Source: Homalodisca vitripennis
Taxonomy: Eukaryota > Arthropoda > Insecta > Hemiptera > Cicadellidae
Length of the DNA: 64,000 nt
NCBI RefSeq assembly: GCF_021130785.1
Contig: NC_060215.1
Coordinates: forward strand, 71,989,501-72,053,500
Direction of reading: 5' to 3'
In this document: positions 26,920-40,560 of the stretch, piece by piece
How the letters are laid out: each line of letters begins with the position of its first letter
How positions within the stretch are numbered: position 1 is the first letter of the stretch
Program-made: the position numbers and the translations under genes
The notes under the pieces: generated by a model
Told to the model about the DNA's origin: nothing
Database searches by the model: none
Seen by the model: the letters and a program-made list of their open reading frames with translations, nothing else

Positions 26920-29900
26920 AAGTGTTATGGTTTATTCGTATGCGCTCTTTCGTAGCTTTATCCAATTCTGATTTCACTGTTACACCTAACCGAAATGCCG
27001 TAAAACAATTTAACACATATGTTTGGTCCCTAAATATATTTTTCTCTTTATTTTGTCTTACTAATACTCTAAACCAAATTTAAACATTTTAAGTAAAAGA
27101 CTACTTCTAGATAATATACCTAAAGTGGCGACTTTGCGCATATCTTTACTAAAAAGCTAGTTCATATGCAGACTTAAATTATTTAAATAGAAATATCTAG
27201 GACATGTATGCGATGTGGATAAGACTTATATTTGACATTTACCATCTTTGAACAATTTTTAATTTCATATTCAAAAATTAAAATAAGTAGTAGTATCGTT
27301 ACTAAATCCCTAATAGAATCCTAAATATCTACGGGTGCATTTTCATTGGTCTAACGAAATGAATGATCACAACCAAATTTTGTAAAATATACTTATACTA
27401 ATATTTTAATATACTAGTGAAATATGTACGTGAAGTAGACTACTAATATTATTATATAAATATAATTTGAAATTTTAAAAGGTGCCCCAAAACAGCCAAG
27501 TATCAATGTGTCTTCTACGGCAGAATTGTTCACTACTATATTCCTGACGAATAAAATTTCAATTTGATTGTAAAAAGGTTATAGAAATCCTGTAACAAGA
27601 GCTATCTTATTAGTTTCAACTGCAAATATTGAAAATTTCGGGAGAGCATGTGTTTTATTGTAAACTCGTGCCTTAATACTGAGTATTTGTCTGTCATAAC
27701 CATTAATAGTTTTGTACAGAGGTATCAGTCCACATATTCTTATAAACGTCAGTACTAGTTAGGTATCAATCATTGCATAAATTTCATTTATACATTACTA
27801 ATACAATTCTGATATTTCACCATACTCGTCCGGCAGAACTGAATACAATATTACTCATATTACGGAAGATTAAAACTATATATGTATAACTAGGTTCACC
27901 TTGGTAAAAAGTTAGTATTATTTACATTCAATTATTATTATTCACGTATTTAAGTACAATTTATTACGGATGTACATCATAGAATTTCAGCCCTTTTGTT
28001 CATTCCTTCAACATATACGGAATTAATCACAAGTTTCGGTCCCCACAATAAATATTAGTTGTTTAAATAAACAACTAAATTATCGTCCTATTTCTTCCTA
28101 AAAGTTATTAATATCAATTTTATGTTTCTGAATAAATGGTCTTAAACTCATACGGTAGATTTGTTACACGATACAACCAACCGTGATCTTTTGTTTCATT
28201 GTAAAATAACCTCAAGAGGGCTAAGTTATCATTTTGGCTTGCAAATATTTATGAAAATACGCAGTGTAATATAAATCAAACATTAATTTTATTTAAAGTG
28301 CATCTGTACATAGTAAGTTAAGGATGTCGTAAGTCATTATAATAAAATGCTACAGAAACCTGTAATTTGAAATTATTATTATTGCTATTAGTAGTTGTAT
28401 AATTATATTTAAATGACCCAGTGAAATAATTAAAAATTAAAAAACCCTCAACTATGATATTGATTAAAGTACGTATTTGGATAATATGAGGGTAAAATTA
28501 GTTTGGGGTTTAAAATGTAATTAGAGCAGAGAGTATCGAAGAAATTAAAATAATCGCTGTTGGCAACATTGACAGTCTATTTACATACTGAACTATCCAT
28601 GTAACTGTTGGATTTACATACATTTTCACCCGCAGCCATCGCAGGCTAATACTTGGTTGTTTTTGCTATCCTGTCGCGTTAGTTGCTCACAGAGCTAAAA
28701 GTTATGAACTGTGCCATAAGTTTTTACCTAGCATTGTAAGACGCTATTGTTAAAAAGACAATATTCTAAATGGTTTACTCTACATGTATGTATATAAATG
28801 TAATAGTCTGTTCCGTACCCCATGTAACATCAGTGCAACGCAGATTCCTGAAGCAGCCTCGTTTATACAATATTCTGTGAGTCACTAGTTAAACATGGTG
28901 AGTATATGCCAACTCTGAAGTGGGCAGGTACACTAACACATAAATGTGCTTATTTCTCGTTGGATGCTCCTCAGAAAACTCTTGGATGAAGTGAATGCAT
29001 GTGAGTGTTCTTATAAAGTTTGTTATATTTAATTGTATCAAATAGTATCAAAATAGTAGTGATATTTTTAGGGCATTTGCACGCTTGTTTCTGACTGACG
29101 AATGTTGTCCGCCTTTTAGTATTTAGTTCAATATCTTCAACATACTCGCTATATTGACTTTAAACCTACTAGGATTGTTTTTTAAAGTATCCCAAAGAAA
29201 CAAACTGTGCCTGTTAATTTGATGAATGAAAAGGTCCGTCTCAACATCCAGTACGAAGGATCGCCGGCAACGCTCAATATCTATTAATACTCACTTTATG
29301 TTTTTTTTTTTTTAAGACCCTTCCAAGGGATAAAACCATGATTCCTTATTGCATGTCAATCTATGAAATTTAAAATTGTAGACTAATAGTCTTCATTGTA
29401 AAGGAGAATTTTCGAGTGTAGCAATTTTCGAGCACCTGTAATGACTACCTGCACTTTATCCTCCTACTAACATTCTCAAAATGAGAAAACATTTTTAAAA
29501 GTTTCTAAATATTTCATGTTCTTCTACAACAAAAATTAAAGTTTCATGTTTTAACGACTTGGGTTTCGAATTTCCCGATTCACCTCTTTACATGGTATTG
29601 CTTATAATATAAAGTAACCCTTATACAACCAGATCTAGAAAAAAAGTCAATAACATTCCAGTTTTCACAAAATGTTAGTGACAAATTTTTCGTTTCCCAC
29701 CATCCCTTTGACAATATCCATAAAAACTCCCAGAGAAGGATGTACAGGGTTACCTACATTAACACAAAAGTTCCCTTTTTACACACAAACCAACTCACAA
29801 GATTAACGTTGAGATATGTCGAGATTTTGCTTTAGTTTGGACTCCGTAAATCCTTTTTATAATGCATTTTGATTATTTATCACATGGCTATGATACGTTG

Positions 29901-30955
29901 AATTAAAATTATAATTATTTGTCTCCAAGGGTTATGTTTACGTTATTTAAGAGTCTATGTGGCACACTCAATAAAAGATCAATTATAGCAATAGGTCCAA
30001 ACCACATGTCCCACGTATCTAAATATTTTTCTTCCTCATTGCCTTGTGAATGATGATCATATTTTTTAATATTCTAATAATATAGTATAATTAATACCTT
30101 TCAAGTATTTTCCCCCACTATTTTGATTATTTTATTTAACAAGGTTCAATAAGTATTTCAAGGTAATTATATCAATTTGTTTCATTTGGTTATGCTTTGC
30201 CAAATAACACTTTTACAAATAAAATATAATAATACAAATTTATAAGTTTTGATCAGTTATTATATATTTTGTATATAAAACCTATATTTTTCATATTTCC
30301 TACAGTTTTAAATGTTTTTTCATCGTATTATTACAGATGCTTCATATAAGTACTTGATACAAGCGATTTCTTTGGATTTTTGGGGGGACATTATTGTATG
30401 ATTACACAGTTTTTGGTTTGTCAAATAAAAATATAATTAGTAATTTGTGGCTCTCTTATTTACTGTATTTTATTACAGTACACACAGAAGCATAATTTTT
30501 AATATATCATCATCCATAATCTTTTAGCACTAGTTTTTAGATTTTTAAGTATCTTTTTCTTCTTGATTAATAAGATTCAGTTTGTATGAAACCTCTTTAC
30601 ATTATATTATCAAGTACATTTATTTAAATGTTTAAGAGTTTTAACATGCATTTTTATACCTAAGCTCCAAGTGTAAACATACGCAGAGTTATAGTACTAT
30701 CATTGTACTAGTACCTGTAGTATTAATAATAACATTTAACTGTTACATGTACACGTAACAACAAGTAGAGCACATAGAATAAGTAAATGTGTTCGAAATT
30801 TACCTGGTTGTTATTACTTATTACTGGTTAGATTTACATTTATTTGATGTTACTCGTATGTTACTCGAGTATAATTATCCAACTTTCTTAATAGTATGCC
30901 GATTGCTTATTCACCGACTTTAGGTTCAACACCTAACCATGCAGGTTTATCTATG

Positions 30956-31311
30956 TAAAGCTAAAATGGTTATAACTAATCCCAGATTTTAAGGATAAGA
31001 TTTGTCATCATGCGCTAGTTAAACTTGAATTAAATCAGGATTCATTACACCCCTGAAATTTTAAATTTTTGGGGTTTTTGTGTTTCGCTAAGTCCAAATT
31101 TACTTCAAATCCACAAATACAAATTCGCTCAGTTTTAACTAATTTACTTTTTATTTTGTCTCTAGCTAACAACTTCTTCAACAAAGTAGCTAAATAATAC
31201 ATAATTTGCACATCTTCATCTTTTACTTGTAGAAATACAAATACAAAGTAAAGCTATTCCAAGGTATGATGTCAATAAATTAATCAAACCAACGGAACAC
31301 AATTTCATAGG
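30956..31311 (+). repeat. Dispersed repeat, copy 1 of a diverged pair
   Basis: Runs from TAAAGCTAAAAT through AGTTAAACTTGAAT, ATTACACCYCTGAAA, GTTTCG and AATTCGC to a segment ending CAATTTCATAG. The same landmarks in the same order occur at 34384-34763. No terminal repeats or coding capacity seen, so the element class is unknown. Confidence 0.6.
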
Positions 31312-34300
31312 CTCTGATATTTTCAGTTAAATAAAGCGATTCTTTAACTTTATCAAATAATTTATTGAAACTAAAACAAAGCGTTTATTGCCATATATAC
31401 ATAACTACATTATTATAACTAAATCAACTTTGATTTGTGTAGAGACGAATGTTTTATTTTTATTTATTTTTAATTTCCTAAAAGAATACTTAAAAGTCTA
31501 TTATGTTACATGATCAGTTCACAATTAATGAGGAGCGTGGTGTTGACCCTTTGGTACTAATTGTGTCCTAGGAGGTAGATTGTAATTCCCAATTGGTAAA
31601 GTAGTTAATTTCAATTTACATATAAAGCTTCCGATACGTAATTTGTTTTAGCCAACATTTAAGCAATGAATCAATTTTATGTTTTCATTTTTTGTTAAGA
31701 TAAGTTAAAATTAGTTGTAAGCGATATTATAACTACATAAAATACTGTCCTCAGGCTACAACTCGCTTGAAATTGTGTTTTTTAAATAAATTAGTAACCT
31801 GTTATAGTCTAGGAGCCTAGAGCTAACTTGCCTTGTACAACACACAACCCCGTTTTTGTGAAATTGATAGAGGAATTTCTCCCGAAAAATCGCTTAGCTC
31901 CTGAAAAAATGTCAGCTTATTACTCCTCCAATCATATACGGACTGAATAATTGGTTGAAAGTGGCAACTTTCAGATTCATTATCTAGTTGACAGATCCTA
32001 TAGATTTCTTTTTTAGAAAAAGTTTCTCTATGAATTACAAGAAAAAAACAGGTTGTCTGCTTATTGGATCCAACTCCTGGACTATTGCATTGACCCTTGT
32101 AAGCCTATAATTTACTCAAGTATTTTATATGTTATTGATATAAAGAAACGGGTTTGCTTTTTATGTCTGGGTTCCGAACCGCTTACATCTCAGGATGCAG
32201 TATCAACATAAACATAACCTAACATAAACATAGTACATAAACGTTAGAAAGTACTTATAAACAAACACCCGTTAATACGTTAATAATCTTGCCTCGAAGT
32301 AATTATCCTTATACTGAATTTATTAGGTAAAAATAACGTTTTTTCTTATAATAATCTGTGATGTTAAAAAAACTTACGTGTGTGAAAAGGAGGAAGTATG
32401 CACACATCGTAAAATAAACACTGGTCGATAACACTAAATCTAAATATATATGTAGAGTGCAGAAATATATTTATACATATTTCAATAATTACATTTAAAT
32501 GTACTACTTTAATATAGCTAACAAAAAGATTAAGCTACTGATTACGGGAGATTATGTACTAACATTTATAAAAAGTACAGTGAGTTAAACATTTTCAATA
32601 GGTAAACGGAGATTAGGAAAAGAAACTAAATGCATTTCAATAACCGTACACAAGTAGGAAAAAACAGCTTTAATAGATATAAAAAGAAATGGTGCAAGAA
32701 ATTAGCTTACAATAGCAAGTACTACCCACATTCCAATAAACTGTTTATGAGACATATATACGTACCAACCATCCTTTTATTATACCAAGTAACAAAGATT
32801 ATACATGACTGCACATTTTATACAGTAAATAAACATATGGATAAACATTGTTTGTATATTTCAATCAAGAATGCATTTACATTTACATATTTCTATTTAG
32901 ATCAGAAATGTGTTTTTTAGAAAACGATGATGTGCCAAATAGTAAATCAAAGGAACAAAATGAAACTCCAAATTTTAAAGACAATAAATAAAATTGTTAT
33001 ACATTTCCGACTTATTGAAATAGGAGCTTAAAAATAACTACCGATATTGCAACTTGTAAATCAATAGCATCTTAATGGTCCCTTTCTAAAATCTCATAGA
33101 GCATAACACAGTATAATCGAAGGAAACGATTCTAATGGTAAAAATTTAAGAATTGTGAGTAAAACAGCTAATTCGTCTTTTTATCACAATATTACGTACC
33201 TACGTTAAAAATTAATTAAATAATCGATGTAACAGTAGAGTAGAAATAAGAAACTTAATTAAACAACAAAATAAATAAACACCAATGCTCAGTAATGGTC
33301 CTTGGACTAATTGAATAGTACTATAGAAAGTACATAGTAAACTTTATATTCTCCAGGATATTTAAAAAACAAGAATTATAAATACGCTTGGCTGAGAACA
33401 ATTCCCTCCTATCACATTTTTAAGGTGCTTTTGTTATAAGGGAATGTATAAATTATAAATGAGCGAGATTTTATGAAATAGATATCTTACTAACGCAAAG
33501 AAACTCTTGGGATAGACAATCTCCTCTGGTACTCACTTGTCAAGCCAACCTTTACAAACAGATGATACGCCAAACCGTTTATTCAGATAAATCACCCTAC
33601 TATGTTAGTAAAAAGAGATTTCTTGGTCACTGCTAAAGTTAACGGAAATTCGCCGGTAAGAAAAAATGCTTGTAAAAAGTTTCAGTATAGGTTAATGTCC
33701 GTTTATTTTGTCAAACAAACTGGCATTTAAAATCACTGAATTACTAATAAATATTTAATGTCATGGAAACTAAGAATCAAGCATCACAGTAGCAAGTATA
33801 TCGTGCGTGTTTTAACAGTTTCTCGCCGTGTGGTACTGCACTTCTGACCGCACACCACTTCGGAGCGCTAGCCATATGGTCTCTATTCTGCTTCTGTATC
33901 TATAATATGCTACCACTATCGAAGAAACCACTCAAATTAACTAACTATTCGATAAAGAACCGTGTATGCGATTGAGGCCTCTAGTGGAAAAGACGAACGC
34001 TTTTGTCCAAACAACACCATACATTTTCACAGAGGTAATCGTACTTTTTCAGTTAATGCTCACCAAATTCACTGTCAGCCGACAGAGATATAATCAGCAA
34101 CAGCGTCAACACCGTAGCCACAGACGCGTCAGCCATGTCGGTGTCCAGATTGTCGATAGATTCATGAACAATACCGTCTCATAATAACATGAAAACTTTC
34201 TTCAAATAATTGCTTTGAATTAAAACAGCAATACTGGCATGAAATGCTCATGGAATAAATTTGTGGGTTTTGTGTATATAAAACTGTACAACTCCGAATT

Positions 34301-34383
34301 ATTTAAAACAATTCCTTAAACTGCCTAGTATGAGATTTGAATAAACAAAAACATTAGTGTGATATAAAACTGGCCAATGTATA

Positions 34384-34763
34384 TAAAGCTAAAATAACTA
34401 GTTCCATATTTAAAGGATGAGATGTTTTAGTATGAACTAGTTAAACTTGAATGAAATAAAAATGTATTACACCTCTGAAACTTCAATTTGGGTTCAAAAC
34501 ATTTAGTTAGGGTTTCGTGAAATTTAAGTTTACCTCAAATTAACATTTAAAAATTCGCCCTTGTTAATCTTATTAATGTATAATCTTGCTTGTAATAAGG
34601 AGATTATACCAATATATCAACACAGTAACGAAAACATACAATTTTTACTAGATAAATGTCTTGTAAATGGGCATAGTCTTATGATCTCAAGTTAATACAT
34701 TAAAGCATTTCCAGGCTATGACGCCCTCCCCTAACGAAATCTATGTAAATCAATTCCATAGAT
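34384..34763 (+). repeat. Dispersed repeat, copy 2 of a diverged pair
   Basis: Second copy, 3.4 kb from the first and in the same orientation. It matches the first from TAAAGCTAAAAT to CAATTCCATAG, with many substitutions and indels. Confidence 0.6.
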
Positions 34764-34896
34764 TGTGATGGTTTCAAGAAAATGGGATGATTGATTTACG
34801 ATATAAAATGATTTGTTGGTACTAAAACCAAAGTCCATAGTTGTATTTAGAACCAATTGAATGATAAAAACTGCATGAGGCTCAAACTAAAATCAA

Positions 34897-35020
34897 TTGA
34901 AAGGATAACAGAATTTCGGACATTTGCAATCGTTATATGTTACAAAAGGTGACATATAACGATACAACCTTTTGTAAGATATGACGATAGCAAATTTCTG
35001 AAATCCTATTATCCTTTCAA
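34897..35020. other. Long near-perfect hairpin (miRNA precursor-like or MITE)
   Basis: Arms 34897-34950 and 34967-35020 are 54 bp each and pair without gaps at 47 of 54 positions by my count, with a 16-nt loop. Inside, two shorter perfect palindromes compete: ATCGTTATATGT/ACATATAACGAT and TTACAAAAGGT/ACCTTTTGTAA. Length and loop suit a pre-miRNA. Absence of flanking target-site duplications argues mildly against a recent MITE, but a decayed one is possible. Confidence 0.6.
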
Positions 35021-35380
35021 ACCTTCCATCGACAATAACAAACTTTAAATAACAAATTTGAAATCAATTCATAACAACACTGTCATTATAGGATTTTATT
35101 AGGGATGAGTAATTTACAAAGTATATCATAGTGACTTTAATTATAGAAGCCAAAGTCATGACCCATTTTCCATTAATTATTAATAAAGAGGTTGAAGGCG
35201 CTATATCAAGGAAAGATGGCAAAATTCTTAGATTTATTCTAGAAAAGGAAATCGAGCGTCGAGATCTATGTAAGCGTTAGATATGCACTTGAGTATCGCA
35301 GTGTATTTGAACTTCTAACCAGCAAATCTAAATTGATCGTCTAGCTTTAAATTGTCCAGTCTTATTCCCTGAGATAACCA

Positions 35381-35653
35381 TGATTCAAACTTGGTTTTGA
35401 CTTCTTTGCCATCTCCTAAAAAAGGCTATTTATACAAAATATTTTAGTTTGCCTTTATGGAGAGACGAACTTGATTCAAACTTGGTTTTGACTTCCTTGC
35501 CATCTCCTAAAAAAGGCTATTTATACTAAATATTTTAGTTTGCCTTTATGGAGAGACGAACTTGATTCAAACTTGGTTTGGACTTCCTTGCTATCTCCTA
35601 AAAAAGGCTATTTATACTAAATATTTTAGTTTGCCTTTATGGAGAGACGAAGT
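35381..35653. repeat. 91-bp tandem repeat, three copies
   Basis: Copies begin TGATTCAAACTTGG at 35381, 35472 and 35563. Each contains CCTAAAAAAGGCTATTTATAC and ends GGAGAGACGAA. The copies differ by only a few bases, so the array is fairly young. Confidence 0.95.
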
Positions 35654-37599
35654 GACCTGAATGACGTCATGTTTTTATTTAAGGTCGTCAAAGATAGTAT
35701 GGACATCCCATCTGTACACGTACCCGACACTCCAAAACCCGCATGATAATGCTGTGTTGTTGTCTTTATTGTAAGCCTAATTATCTTGCCTCTCTGGCTC
35801 GGATCTACGGAGCTGTCTCTGCAATATTTGGTATTATTATAATTATGTTCTCTTTCAAATAAAGAACTGTAAGACTATTTAACATAATATGTCATTGTTT
35901 GTATATATTATATGTTTAAAGTATTTCTGCAGTTTATTAAAGGCACCAACATGTACATGCAGATTTGATACTGCTGGATATCGCACTGCACTGATGTTAT
36001 GTTTTAACCATTACATTTATATCACATTCATAAAATATTTAAAAATGAAAATTTAGTGAGCTGTGTATTCATTTTACTAACAGTACAAAAACTATATAAC
36101 ATTTCTATTTAAACTAAGTTCCACACTTTAGGCTTATAAACATAATTAATCTGAGTTAACGCTCCCAAGTGACAATACAAGTCCGTATTCCGTTTTGTGA
36201 CTTCGTAGATAACAAATTAATAATTTTACACTATAAACATTGTTGTGCCGATAGAAAACAAAATATTTAATATCAAAAGTAGTTTTGAATTTGTAATCAA
36301 TTTTTAGAATTTCTTATTCCAAATATAAAACTTAGGCGTAAAATGATTACAACTTATTAGATAGTGTGGTTTATAAGTAAACTTATTTCTGGAAACTCCT
36401 CTTTAGATTTCGGCAAATTTAAAGGCAAAACATGTTTTTCTCTATATATCATCAGTTGCGTTTACATTACCTAAATTATTTTTTAAATTATATTTCAAAT
36501 ATATGTTATGAGGAGTGAGATAGTTTTATATGACATGAACTTACTCCACTTAACTATTATGTTTACGCTCAAAATTTCATATAATAGTGTAAATGAACGG
36601 ATTATTAAATAAAGAAAACATTATTTTTAACATGTCGCAATAAGTAATTTCAATTTGTTCCAGGACAAGTATAAATTGTCCAAAAAATTAACATATATGT
36701 TACGATACATTTTTAGGTCAGTTCCGGGGTGTCTTCATAATTTTTGAATGGTGTAAGTGATAAAAATAGAACTCTAGGACATCAAAAGCTACCATTCTGT
36801 GTCACCCTTATGTCTTAACTTCTTAAGAAGGAGACGGGGGAGGACGTCCATGAGGGAGTCATTGAAAATGTTAAATAGAAGCAAGGGCCAATCAGAAAAT
36901 GATTTTCAAGTGTGTTTATTAATTTAAAAAAGCAACATCGCTACAGGTTTATCCCAAACTATTACTGTTTTAGCTTGCTGACGGAGAAATTGAGAAGTTT
37001 GAAAACGATATTTATTGTTTAGTAGCTATTACAATTACCCTATAATAATAGAATAATAGAATTTCCCTATAACAAACGATATAGTGACTTTTCTATCTAT
37101 TTTATATCATCTAGTTTTATCTTCGGCTTGGATTCTACTGAGTATGTAAGTGTATTTTAAGCGCAAATAAAGCGGAAGTAAAAGTTGTTTACAAATATGA
37201 CTTAGTTCTAGTTAATGATACCAGAAATACTCATAATGTTTGTTCTTATATCGGCCATTAAAATAGTCAGAAATATTATAATTTAGTTATTTAAATGCAT
37301 GTTTAAAATTGATAAGGATGTAATTAAATTTTTAACACAACTAATAATAACGTACACATTTTGTTTAATTTTTGGACATAGTTAAACATTTTAAATTTAT
37401 TCATTAAAAGTGTTTTGAAGTAAGCGAACTGAAAAACACACAATTATTATAGTAAGTTTGCAACAAGTTTAAATCTATGGTTTTTTTATATAGCATCACT
37501 TTTAAATTTTATTACCACTTTTCACTCTTTCTTCGTAAACCTTAAAGCATAATTCAGTTACTTTATTATATGTATTATTTCATCAATCGGGGATGTCAT

Positions 37600-37700
37600 T
37601 ATTCTACTCCACAACTGGCGCGATGTTTCGCGAGTCGGCGCTAGTGAATATCTCGGTACAGGAAATCCCCGCCAAGGCCTCTATTAGTTGTCTGAAATAC
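37600..37700. promoter_or_regulatory. Small GC-rich island
   Basis: About 100 bp around CTGGCGCGATG and GAGTCGGCGC. Stands out by composition only; no repeat or coding signal. Confidence 0.15.
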
Positions 37701-38529
37701 CAGCCAATTATCTCAAAAGAAATATCCCAAAAGTACTGGAAAACATAAGAACGCGTAATGTTAAAATTTTACTAGTTTATTTATAGAAATAACTTAACTA
37801 TATCAGTATATTCCTGCAATCAAAGATGATATTATTATCATATACATTGTGAATATAATCTCATTTTATCAAAACAGGATATAGGTTGGACAGGTCATGA
37901 CTTCAAGAGTTTCCAAGTTCCCAAAAGGAGATAACGTGATTCTTATTCAAGTGACCGAAATAAGTAGCGATCGTTCTGGGCCTCCCACCACACAATTTTC
38001 TCGTTGCCTACATTATATTGTAATGTTTTTTATTTGAACTTGCATTTTAATAATTTTTTAAAAGTTTTAACACATAACTGTAATTGAAAATATGTTTACA
38101 CTCTTTTTTGCCCTTCCATCTTATATTATTTTGTCAAAATCCTCCCAGAAATTTCAATAGTACAGTCTACGTCAAGAGTACCACCATGATGAGCAACCTT
38201 GCAAGTATAGCATTTTAACTAGTAACCCAGAGTGGGAAATGGGGAATTTGTTTTTTGTAGTGTAGAAAGAATTACACTCACGGTTTTGAACAAAACGCCA
38301 TACCGGTAGTTAGCAAAAGATTTGAATTTCGCGAAATACATGAATTACATTTACCGGTTAACTTACTAAATTAACTTTTTCGATAGGTAAACATGAAGTT
38401 TTCGTTTCGCCATAAGGAATGATATTGTTGTGTGCGTGTATCATTTTATAAACTAAGCCCACAGTTAGTACATTATATTCAACAAATGAAAGCAAGTAAC
38501 TGTATATATTAGTACGTCGCCAATTCAAG

Positions 38530-38720
38530 CTAGGCTGCATAACGTCAGTAGCTTGTCTATCGCGATGTGAAACAGCGTCAGCAGTACGGGTATTGCGACT
38601 TTACACGTCATTCAGTTGTGACGCAATATTTGTCACTTTGGTAACGCAGAAACTCTGTTTACAGTACCTTTGCTTTGTCTCCGCCGTCCGCTGTATGGGA
38701 CCGGCAAAAGTAGTAAACTT
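38530..38720. promoter_or_regulatory. Cluster of CRE/ATF-type half sites
   Basis: CGTCA cores at 38542-38549, 38574-38580 and 38604-38610, plus TGACGCAAT (38619-38627), a CRE-C/EBP composite type of site. All lie within 90 bp of a GC-richer block. Candidate regulatory element in the putative leader intron. Confidence 0.28.
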
Positions 38721-40254
38721 ACTCTTTACAGAAAATTAAATTCCGCTGATGAACATAACAATGTAGAATGCAGGCCATCATATTATTCCAATAAAAATAT
38801 TTTAAAAACTAGTGATTGACGTTTCATGGAACAACGTTTACTTTTTAATTTGTTGCTCGAAATATTTTTTTTTTTCAGTTATATACTTGAATATCATAAT
38901 TAATTGTTAGTATGACCCCACAATTGGAGTAATAATAACCAGTATTATATTAGGACATTTTATAAGCTGTACAATATATAAGGTACAACGTAAAATACAT
39001 TTTTAAATGTGTGACTTTTGACTGCAGAAAAGAAAAAGTCACTCATATCAAGTAGGACTATTTTATACTATTCATCTTTACCATTAAGCAATAGAATAAA
39101 TTTTACAGCTATTAAAAATGTTTTAAATTAGGTTTCAAGCGGTACTTGTTTATTAATTTAATTATGTAAAGCTCCATTATTGAAAAAAGTATGTTTTAAC
39201 ATTCAGTTTTGCCTCCAAGTTACTCTAGTAGTGATCATAAAGGTTTTATGATTGTGTTGTGTATAGATATTTAAAATTATATCTATGTAACTTATAGTTA
39301 TGTACATATTATGATCATTTTTAAATCATACTGCGTATATTTTAAGGTAAACCGCTTAAGTAGTATTTAAGTATTTAAATTTTGTTGTTGTTGTTGTTAT
39401 TGGTGTTATTTTAAGTTGTTTGGAAGGAAATAATAAAAACCTCAGTGGCATGTAATGGGCGAATAAAATAATTTCAATACGATATACTTAAATGAATATC
39501 TGCATGTAAATGATTCATATGACACTTTCATAAAGAGATAATCGTTCTAAATTCATCTTTTGTTCCAGTGTCTATATAGCAAGTTTAAAACTTACTTAAA
39601 ACGATACACTTATGACATACATTTGCACAAAGTCGGGGTTGAATATTTTTGTCCACTCATACTTAAAGTACTGCAACCGATGTTGCGTTGAGTAGTTTGT
39701 TATATTTTAAATAATTTTTTAGTCTCAGTTCTTAAAGAAATCTTTCCTGAACACAATATAAATATAACAAAATCTTTGTCATTGCATGACGAATTATAGA
39801 TGTTGGGATACTATTTGGAGGCACTTGCCGAAAAACCGCTGGAAATGAGGTTATAGAATTGTTACAGTGCGTATATGAAATATATCTGATCAAATATTAT
39901 ATATAAAATATTAGGCATGCCACTTTATTTTTTTCTTTTTGTCTTAAGAAATATTTCACTAAAAAATTATAAATGTCTTAATATGCAACACAATTAAAAA
40001 TTCAATTTTCTTAAGATATAAATAGTTAAATTGAAATATCATAATGCATACTCGCATACATATTGTAAAATTGACATTTTTACTTTCAGTCATTTTTCCT
40101 TGGGCTTATAACAAAACAGCCAACAATGTCTACTTAAAATGGCCATGAATCCTCGAGGAGTTGTCAAAAAACCTTTTATGTTTTCTGTCTTTAGGAAGTT
40201 ATTTTAGATGAAAAATACTCGGAATTACAATAAAATTAACAAACCGAAATTGCG

Positions 40255-40560
40255 CTATCCTAGGGATGATAAGCGTAACGCCGCCGCGCCGTATGGTTAT
40301 AAGTGGTAGGCCTTTTACGTCACAGTAGTAATACGGATTCCGATAATAAGAGCTGTCCCCAAGATATCTACAGAACCTGACATCGCAGTCTTGCTATTAC
40401 GCATAAAGTAAGAGGCCTTACCACAGATTCCGACAGATTCCGTTTGACGTCGTCTCAAACTTTAGTTCACCATTTGGCACTTGTAAACATTAATAAAAGC
40501 TCTACTGCAGAGTGATCACTCTGACAATACAGTGAGTGGGAAGTAGAAACGACAGTTTGA
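40255..40560. promoter_or_regulatory. GC-rich island with TTACGTCA and TGACGTCG sites
   Basis: Unique sequence rich in CpG (CGCCGCCGCGCCG near 40280) with near-consensus CREs at 40315-40322 and 40445-40452. It lies about 2.3 kb inside the candidate promoter at 42.8 kb on the minus strand, where first-intron enhancers are common. Function inferred. Confidence 0.28.

Noticed and set aside
28890..28905. Start codon plus splice donor (ATGGTGAGT)
   Set aside because: An isolated match with no open frame or partner exon.
35381..35653. CRISPR-like array
   Set aside because: The units are contiguous 91-bp copies without unique spacers, in a eukaryotic context.
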